Source: WRAI01 sp031549605 (GTDB lineage: Bacteria > Bacillota > Clostridia > Oscillospirales > UBA929). Taken from it: a DNA stretch of 16,155 nt. The notes below the pieces were generated by a model. It was not told the origin of the DNA. It saw only the letters and a program-made list of their open reading frames with translations, and did no database searches. Both the position numbers and the translations under genes were made by a program. Every line of letters begins with the position of its first letter. Within the stretch, counting starts at the first letter, position 1. Location of the stretch: the NCBI GenBank assembly GCA_031549605.1, contig JAVBPM010000066.1, positions 1 to 16,155 on the forward strand, given 5' to 3'. Positions 7,650 through 12,954 of the stretch are shown piece after piece.

Positions 7650-8818
7650 ACATCGTACTCTACGGCGGCGCCTTCAACCCGCCGCACGCCGGTCACCGGG
7701 CCGCCGTCCAGCGGCTGTCCGACTTCTTTGCGCCCGATTTGCTGCTCGTCATGCCGACCGGCCAGCCCATGCACAAGCCGTTGCCGCCGCTGTCACCCAC
7801 GCCACAGCAGCGGCTGGAATTGTGTCGCCTGACGTTCGGCGACATCGCCAACGTCGAGGTGTCCGACTACGAAATCAGCCGACCGCAGGCCAGCTACACC
7901 GTCGACACCGTCCAAGCGCTGAAACAACGCTACCCCAACGCTTCTATCACACTCGGCATCGGCAGCGATATGCTGCTGGCGCTGCACCAATGGCATAATG
8001 TAAACTATTTATGTAAACTAGTTAACATTGCCGTGCTCAGCCGCACCGGCGCCGACGACATCGAGCTTACCCGTCAGGCCGCCTACCTTACCGACCGGCT
8101 GGACGCGCGCATTACGATAGTGCCACACGAGCCGGTTGTCGCCGGTTCGTTTGCGTTGCGCGCACTGCTGCGCCGCGGCGGCCGAACGCCGCTGCTGCAG
8201 TCGGTGCAACAGTACATCGACACTCACTGGCTCTACCGCAGCGCCGGCCTGCAGCTGTCGCTTGACGAAATGACCGATGCGGTCGAGTCAGCGCTTTCAC
8301 CCGAGCGCTTCGCCCACAGCGTGCGCACCGCGCAAACGGCTCGTCAGCTGGCACAGCGATGGGGCGCCGACCCCGACGACGCCTACCGCGCCGGACTGCT
8401 GCACGACCTCACCAAATCGCTTGCGTTAGAGGCGCAGTTGCATCTTTGCCGGCAATATGATATTATGGTAAACCAGTTGGACAAAACGCGCGCCGTATAC
8501 CTGCATGGCCGCACCGGCGCGGCACTGGCATTTGACGTCTACGGCGAGTCGCGCGCGGTGGCCTGCGCCATCGAGTGCCACACCACGGGCGGCGCGAACA
8601 TGGACCGACTGGCCCAGTGCCTGTACCTGGCCGACAAAATTGAACCGCAGCGCAGCTACGCCAACGCGCAGCAGCTGCGCACACTAGCCGAGCATGACCT
8701 CAATGCGGCTCTGCTGGCCACCTTCAGCGACGCGCTGCGCCACCTGCTGGATCGCAATGCCGTCATCCTGCCGGAGGGGCTAACCGCCCGCAATGAACTA
8801 CTCGACGCCCGACAATGA
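7646..8818 (+). CDS. nadD: Fused NadD (nicotinate-nucleotide adenylyltransferase) and YqeK (HD-domain nucleotide hydrolase)
   Basis: One 390-residue reading frame joins two proteins that are separate in most Firmicutes. Residues 1 to about 195 are NadD, which adenylates nicotinate mononucleotide in NAD synthesis. Evidence is GGAFNPPHAGH at 7-17 with HAGH at 14-17, RPQASYTVDTV, GSDMLLALHQWH and LSRTGAD. Residues from about 204 on are YqeK. Members of that family hydrolyse diadenosine tetraphosphate symmetrically. The metal-binding set looks intact: H224, H253-D254, LHGRTGA, ECHTTGGANM and YLADKIEP. There is no stop or restart between the halves. One oddity is the NadD ISSTxxR motif, which reads AGSFALR ending at Arg172, with only one Ser and the Arg kept. 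The start overlaps the yhbY stop and has only a weak, distant ribosome site, so coupled translation is likely. Confidence 0.93.
   Translation: MNIVLYGGAFNPPHAGHRAAVQRLSDFFAPDLLLVMPTGQPMHKPLPPLSPTPQQRLELCRLTFGDIANVEVSDYEISRPQASYTVDTVQALKQRYPNASITLGIGSDMLLALHQWHNVNYLCKLVNIAVLSRTGADDIELTRQAAYLTDRLDARITIVPHEPVVAGSFALRALLRRGGRTPLLQSVQQYIDTHWLYRSAGLQLSLDEMTDAVESALSPERFAHSVRTAQTARQLAQRWGADPDDAYRAGLLHDLTKSLALEAQLHLCRQYDIMVNQLDKTRAVYLHGRTGAALAFDVYGESRAVACAIECHTTGGANMDRLAQCLYLADKIEPQRSYANAQQLRTLAEHDLNAALLATFSDALRHLLDRNAVILPEGLTARNELLDARQ
7998..8020 (+). repeat. AT-rich direct repeat inside the nadD part
   Basis: The ten bases ATGTAAACTA occur twice (7998-8007 and 8011-8020), with a period of 13. The stretch sits in an AT-rich island of about 35 bases within an otherwise GC-rich gene and uses TTA, CTA, GTA, TGT and AAA codons that are uncommon nearby. 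The period is not a multiple of three, so the repeat does not come from a repeated peptide. The encoded residues (NVNYLCKLVNI) still fit NadD. Confidence 0.6.
8011..8028. promoter_or_regulatory. Rex-box-like palindrome inside nadD (tentative operator)
   Basis: The 18 bases ATGTAAACTAGTTAACAT form a palindrome with 8 of 9 positions paired. They match the published Rex operator consensus TTGTTAANNNNTTAACAA at 11 of 14 fixed positions (mismatches at 1, 5 and 18). Rex is the NADH/NAD-sensing repressor of Firmicutes, and this gene makes NAD, which makes the match suggestive. Against it, the site lies about 365 bases inside the coding sequence, far from a gene start. It could be a road-block operator, an operator for an internal promoter, or chance. 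No rex gene is in the window. Confidence 0.22.
8438..8466 (+). promoter_or_regulatory. Possible internal sigma-A promoter upstream of the LCP genes
   Basis: TTGCAT (8438-8443) and TATTAT (8461-8466) are separated by exactly 17 bases. The -10 element matches TATAAT at five of six positions and is preceded by TGA, an extended -10 TGN motif. The -35 matches only at TTG. The site is in a small AT-rich patch of the yqeK half, about 360 bases upstream of the first LCP gene. It could give the LCP, rsfS and leuS genes a transcript of their own. This rests on sequence match only; such matches occur by chance inside genes. Confidence 0.25.
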
Positions 8819-8828
8819 GGTGTAAAAA

Positions 8829-10358
8829 ATGGCAAAATACGCGACCGAAACCACTCCCAAACGCACAAAAAAGCTTGACACCCTGTCCTATACAATACTC
8901 GGCCTGTTGTCGCTGGCTCTCTCCTGGGCCTGCGTGTTTGTGCCCCTGCTCAACCCCGTTCGGCTGAAAAACGCCTTTGAATCCATTTCCTTTTTTGACT
9001 TTTACAGCACCGGCTCAGCCTTGATCGGTCAGTACTCCGGCCTCATCGCCACGCTGCTGTCGGTGGTGGCTTTTGTCGTGCTGCTGCACACTGTGCTGTT
9101 TTTGTTCAGCACGCCCAGCGGCAAGCTGGCCTTTGTCTGCCGCATTATTTTCCTGCTGACCGACATCCTGATGATTTTGCTCTACCTCGGCTGCTTTGTC
9201 ATCATGCTCATCAGCGGCCGTTTTGCCTTTGGTGGTCTGCTCGGCGCAGCCGCCTGTATCTTGCTGCTGTGGCTGGCGCTGACCTACCGGCCCGTCGCCG
9301 ACAGCTCCAAAAACAAAAAGCTACGCGTGGTTTACAGTAGCGTCATTGCGCTGTTTGCCCTCTTTTTCAGCTACAAGCTGTTCTTTGCGCCGGCCGGCGG
9401 CGGCGAAATTGACCTGCCGACAACGCCGCCCGTGGCCGAAACCAGCTACAACGACCCTGACGTTGAGGACAGCGGTAACCATCTGCCCTTTATCGGCACG
9501 CAGAAAAAGGGAATGTACACCTTTATTCTCAGCGGACTCGACCATAATAACTATCACACCGACAACCTGATGATTGCGCGGCTCGACACCATCAACAAGA
9601 AGCTGGACATTGTCAACATACCGCGTGACACGCTGGTCTACGTCGACGACCGTCCGCGTATCTATCAGGAGACCAAAAAAATCAACGCCGCCTACCTGAC
9701 CGGCACGTCCAGCTACGCCAACGCGGGCAAGTCCAAGGACCAGCAGCGCGCACAGGGCATCAAGCTGCTGCGCACCGAGCTCAAAACCATTCTCGGCTTT
9801 GTGCCCAACTACTATATGATTATCAACCTGCAAACCTTCGTCGACATTATCGACGCCGTTGGCGGCGTTGACTACGACGTCAAGCGCGACTACGACTATG
9901 ACGACGCCTCGCAGGGGTTGCACATCCACCTCAAAAAAGGCCACCAGCACCTCAACGGCACGCAGGCCATCCAGCTGGTGCGCTACCGCCACGACTACAA
10001 GGACGGCGACATCGGCCGCATTAACGAGGCGCAGGATTTCTTGATGGCTGTGGCCGACCAGGTACTGGGCAAGATGAGCCTGTCGACCATGAACAAACTG
10101 GTGGCGCTGCTGGAGAACGAGAAAAACGTAGTCACAGATATTCCCGGCGATGACCTGCTCGACTTCTTTTCCCAACTGTCCAAGGTACCGTCGGAGAATG
10201 TCAGCTTCAGCGTCATGCCGGCCAAATTCATCATGTACAATCGGCGCAGCTACGCGCAGGTCAAGGGTCCCGAGTTTGTCGAGATGATTAACGATAAGCT
10301 CAATCCCTTTAACGAGAAAATAACGCTGGACAACTTGCGGCTGTTACTGGTAAAATAA
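8829..10358 (+). CDS. LytR-CpsA-Psr (LCP) family protein with five membrane segments
   Basis: LCP proteins transfer lipid-linked wall polymers (teichoic acids, capsule or other glycans) onto peptidoglycan on the outer face of the membrane. Of 509 residues, the first 190 hold five predicted membrane segments (about 19-41, 71-93, 103-128, 134-152, 166-186). An odd number places the LCP domain (about 228-420) outside, as expected. Family residues are visible: Asp245 in YHTDNLM, IPRDT with Arg266-Asp267, KINAAY, GGVDYDV, Arg385 and Arg387 in VRYRH, and GDIGR with Arg397. After that Arg the usual RQQ run reads NEAQ. Most LCP proteins have one membrane segment, so the N-terminus is longer than usual. 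GAGG at 8817-8820 serves as ribosome site, overlapping the stop of the previous gene. The polymer it transfers cannot be told from sequence. Confidence 0.92.
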   Translation: MAKYATETTPKRTKKLDTLSYTILGLLSLALSWACVFVPLLNPVRLKNAFESISFFDFYSTGSALIGQYSGLIATLLSVVAFVVLLHTVLFLFSTPSGKLAFVCRIIFLLTDILMILLYLGCFVIMLISGRFAFGGLLGAAACILLLWLALTYRPVADSSKNKKLRVVYSSVIALFALFFSYKLFFAPAGGGEIDLPTTPPVAETSYNDPDVEDSGNHLPFIGTQKKGMYTFILSGLDHNNYHTDNLMIARLDTINKKLDIVNIPRDTLVYVDDRPRIYQETKKINAAYLTGTSSYANAGKSKDQQRAQGIKLLRTELKTILGFVPNYYMIINLQTFVDIIDAVGGVDYDVKRDYDYDDASQGLHIHLKKGHQHLNGTQAIQLVRYRHDYKDGDIGRINEAQDFLMAVADQVLGKMSLSTMNKLVALLENEKNVVTDIPGDDLLDFFSQLSKVPSENVSFSVMPAKFIMYNRRSYAQVKGPEFVEMINDKLNPFNEKITLDNLRLLLVK

Positions 10359-10412
10359 GCAGTCGCTTCACAAGAATAGTCGTCGCAATGTTTATGCAAT
10401 CGGAGGCAAGGT

Positions 10413-12566
10413 ATGAGTAAAAATTCGGGTCTTTTTGAGCGCCCCAAGGACAGGAAAAACGCCAAGCAAAACCTGCAACCACAGCCAACCCCCGTGCAGG
10501 AGTCGTTTCACGACACCAGCTTTGACGTTAACCTCGATTTTGACAATCTCAACCTCGATGAGCTGTCAGCCTACAGCGAAAACGTCGATAATGCGGCACC
10601 CGTACAGATCACTGATAACCGGCCGGCGACACCCGTTGCCGATGCCGTTCAACCGAAAGCGCAGCCAGCCGTGATGCAGTCCCACGACTTTGACCCCGCC
10701 AATGCCAAGTCAGGTACCGGCCGCGACTGGCGCTCGCTATCGGCGCTCATCGCCATTGGCGTGCTGGTAGTCGTCATTGTCGCCTGTCTTTTTACCCCCG
10801 CGCTATCCGGCACGCAAAACACACAGCCCTACACCACCAACGCACCGACCGCTGCGCCGACCACCGTTGACGACATCGATTTGGTCACCGATGCGCCCTC
10901 TGACGAGCCCTCTGACGAGCCGACCGAACCGGTCGTCAGCCCCACCACCGCCGCCGACCAGAGCGGAAACCTGCCCGGGCTGGCACTGCTCAGCTCGCAG
11001 GAAACCGAAACAGCACCGTCATCTGATGCGCCTACGGCCACGCTGCCCGACGACGCCAATCCCGCGCTGATTACCGGCAACGCCGACGATACCGATCCCA
11101 CAGACAATCCAACCCCTTCAACCGCACCTGCGCGCACCGACACGACGCCCGGCGCCCTCAGCTTAATTTCAACAGATTCGTACGAAACACTGCTCTACTT
11201 GGCTCACCACGCCAGCAGCTTCACCGACGAGCCTGACGACCGTTTGTACGGCTATGGTACGTTGATTAACCTTTTGCTTATATTCTTCGCGCTGCTCTAT
11301 GTGGCACTCATCAGCGGCTACGTTTTCGTTTGCCTTTCCGGCCGTTTTGCCCGCATCGGCCACATTACCATTCTCATCTCATCGGCGTTGCTGGCCATCG
11401 TCCACACCGCCGGAATGGTTGTGCTGGCCAAGGCGAGCAACCTGTTTCCCATCGCCTGTCTGATGACCACACTGGCCACGCTGCTGATTGTCGGCCTAAG
11501 TTTCTTCGTCCACCCGACGGGCAATGGCAGGCCAACCAAGTTCGCCTATTTCCTCACGCTGCTGATTGTAGTGCCGCTGTTGCTGGCCGGTGGCGCGCTG
11601 GCCGTTTGGAACGGCACCGTTGACACCTATCGGCCGACCCAGCGCGATTTTGACGACACGGGCTCGGTCGCCACACTGGCTCCCGGCGAAACGCACGACC
11701 CCTCCATCACCGCCACACCGCCGCCGCTCAGTCAAGACCGCAAGCCGGGCGTCTATACCTTTGTATTGGCCGGCACCGACTATGAGGATTACCACACCGA
11801 CGTGCTGATGGTCGCGACGTTTGACACCATCAACAACAAGCTCAACGTCATGAGCATTTCTCGTGACACGCAGGTCGGCACCACCAGCCGGCCGCGCAAA
11901 ATCAACAGTTCCTACCCGCTCGGCAAGGGTCAGAACAACGACATTCCTGCCGGCGTCAACGCCTTGCGCGCCGACCTGAAGAAAATCATGGGTTTTGAAC
12001 CCGATTTCTACTTCTTTGTCAACCTCGACGCCTTCGTGCGACTGGTCGACGCCTTTGGCGGCGTAGACTTTGAGGTCGAAACGCCCATGCACTACAACGA
12101 CCCGTCACAGGGCCTGTTTATCGACATTGACCCCGGCATGCAGCACTTAGACGGTGCCCACGCCATTCAGGTCGTGCGTTTCCGCCACACCTACTTTACC
12201 GGCAACGAAAAGCGCATGGAGGTCACACAGAAGTTTTTAGCCGCCTTCTTTGAACAGGCCAGCCAAAAGATTACACTCGACCGTCTCGGCGACATCTCCG
12301 ACATTGCCGGCCGTTACGCGTTCTCCGACCTCTCGCGCCGTGACCTGTTGTGGTTTGGCGAGAAACTGCTCAAACTTAAGCCCGACGACGTCAGCTTTGA
12401 AAAAATCCAGGGCAACTACGACGCGTGGTACAAACGCATCGCTTATGTCACCGTCTACCCCAAGAAAATGGTCGAGGCCGTCAACGAGCGCTTCAACCCC
12501 TTTCTCCGCGACATCGAAGTCAGTGACCTTGAAACACTTTCCCTTGATGACGGAAGCAAGCCCTAA
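10413..12566 (+). CDS. Second LCP family protein, with cytoplasmic tail, acidic Thr/Pro linker and five membrane segments
   Basis: This 717-residue paralogue follows the first LCP gene after 54 bases, with GGAGG at 10402-10406. The layout is unusual. Residues 1-105 form a polar, probably disordered cytoplasmic tail, and one membrane segment follows at about 110-127. A 150-residue extracellular linker rich in Thr, Asp, Pro and Ser (130-280) comes next, then four more membrane segments (284-308, 315-339, 344-366, 377-398). The LCP domain is at about 446-640. The five-segment count matches the first LCP protein, as if the linker had been inserted after segment one. Kept residues are Asp463 (YHTDVLM), SRDT with Arg484, Arg589 and Arg591 (VRFRH), and Arg601. 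The GD before that last Arg is GN (Asn598), and the RQQ run is lost. It may be a diverged or regulatory partner of its neighbour. Confidence 0.9.
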   Translation: MSKNSGLFERPKDRKNAKQNLQPQPTPVQESFHDTSFDVNLDFDNLNLDELSAYSENVDNAAPVQITDNRPATPVADAVQPKAQPAVMQSHDFDPANAKSGTGRDWRSLSALIAIGVLVVVIVACLFTPALSGTQNTQPYTTNAPTAAPTTVDDIDLVTDAPSDEPSDEPTEPVVSPTTAADQSGNLPGLALLSSQETETAPSSDAPTATLPDDANPALITGNADDTDPTDNPTPSTAPARTDTTPGALSLISTDSYETLLYLAHHASSFTDEPDDRLYGYGTLINLLLIFFALLYVALISGYVFVCLSGRFARIGHITILISSALLAIVHTAGMVVLAKASNLFPIACLMTTLATLLIVGLSFFVHPTGNGRPTKFAYFLTLLIVVPLLLAGGALAVWNGTVDTYRPTQRDFDDTGSVATLAPGETHDPSITATPPPLSQDRKPGVYTFVLAGTDYEDYHTDVLMVATFDTINNKLNVMSISRDTQVGTTSRPRKINSSYPLGKGQNNDIPAGVNALRADLKKIMGFEPDFYFFVNLDAFVRLVDAFGGVDFEVETPMHYNDPSQGLFIDIDPGMQHLDGAHAIQVVRFRHTYFTGNEKRMEVTQKFLAAFFEQASQKITLDRLGDISDIAGRYAFSDLSRRDLLWFGEKLLKLKPDDVSFEKIQGNYDAWYKRIAYVTVYPKKMVEAVNERFNPFLRDIEVSDLETLSLDDGSKP
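10895..10918 (+). repeat. Two tandem 12-base units in the LCP linker
   Basis: The unit GCCCTCTGACGA occurs twice in a row without change and encodes repeated Ser-Asp-Glu-Pro in the extracellular linker, followed by a degenerate third Thr-Glu-Pro. The exact DNA identity suggests a recent small duplication by slippage in a region with little sequence constraint. Confidence 0.75.
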
Positions 12567-12585
12567 TAAAAAGGAGGGTGACTCT

Positions 12586-12924
12586 ATGACACCGCTCGAA
12601 ATGGCAGAAAAACTGCACGCAATTGCCGACGACAAACTGGCCAAGGACATCCGACTGCTGGAGATTGCCGATGTCACCGTGCTCAGTGACTACTTTCTCA
12701 TCTGCACCGGCAACTCCACCACACATGTCAAGACGTTGGCCGAGGAGATGGAATTCCAGCTCAAAAAGCTGGGCGAGCCGGTGCGCCACACCGAAGGTCA
12801 CGGCTCCAACAGCTGGGTACTGCTCGATTTCGGCTGCGTCGTGGTACACATTTTTGTGCCCGACGCACGCGAGTTCTACAATCTCGACCGCCTATGGGCC
12901 GACGCCAAGCAAATCAAACCCTAA
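12586..12924 (+). CDS. rsfS: RsfS, ribosomal silencing factor
   Basis: RsfS (YbeB, Iojap family) binds ribosomal protein uL14 on the 50S subunit and blocks joining with 30S, lowering translation when nutrients are scarce. The 112-residue length is typical. Motifs are KLAKDIRLLEIADVTVLSDYFLICTGNSTTHVKTLAEEM, then EGHGSNSWVLLDFGCVVVHIFVPDAREFYNLDRLWADA, which covers the conserved WvllDyg-vvHiF and FY-LerLW blocks. I chose the ATG at 12586 because a strong AAGGAGG at 12571-12577 lies 8 bases upstream. An upstream in-frame extension would run into the LCP gene. leuS begins 30 bases after the stop. The nadD-yqeK-LCP-rsfS-leuS order is common in Clostridia. Confidence 0.97.
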   Translation: MTPLEMAEKLHAIADDKLAKDIRLLEIADVTVLSDYFLICTGNSTTHVKTLAEEMEFQLKKLGEPVRHTEGHGSNSWVLLDFGCVVVHIFVPDAREFYNLDRLWADAKQIKP

Positions 12925-12954
12925 CCCAACAAACGATAACACCGAGGTGAGCAC

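Noticed and set aside
10359..10412. Possible promoter between the two LCP genes (TTCACA at 10367, TTTATG at 10391, 18-base spacer)
   Set aside because: The -35 is good, but the -10 matches only three of six bases, and the genes are close enough for simple co-transcription.
12250..12585. Upstream in-frame extension of rsfS
   Set aside because: It overlaps the LCP coding sequence in another frame and precedes a strong AAGGAGG and a family-typical start at 12586.
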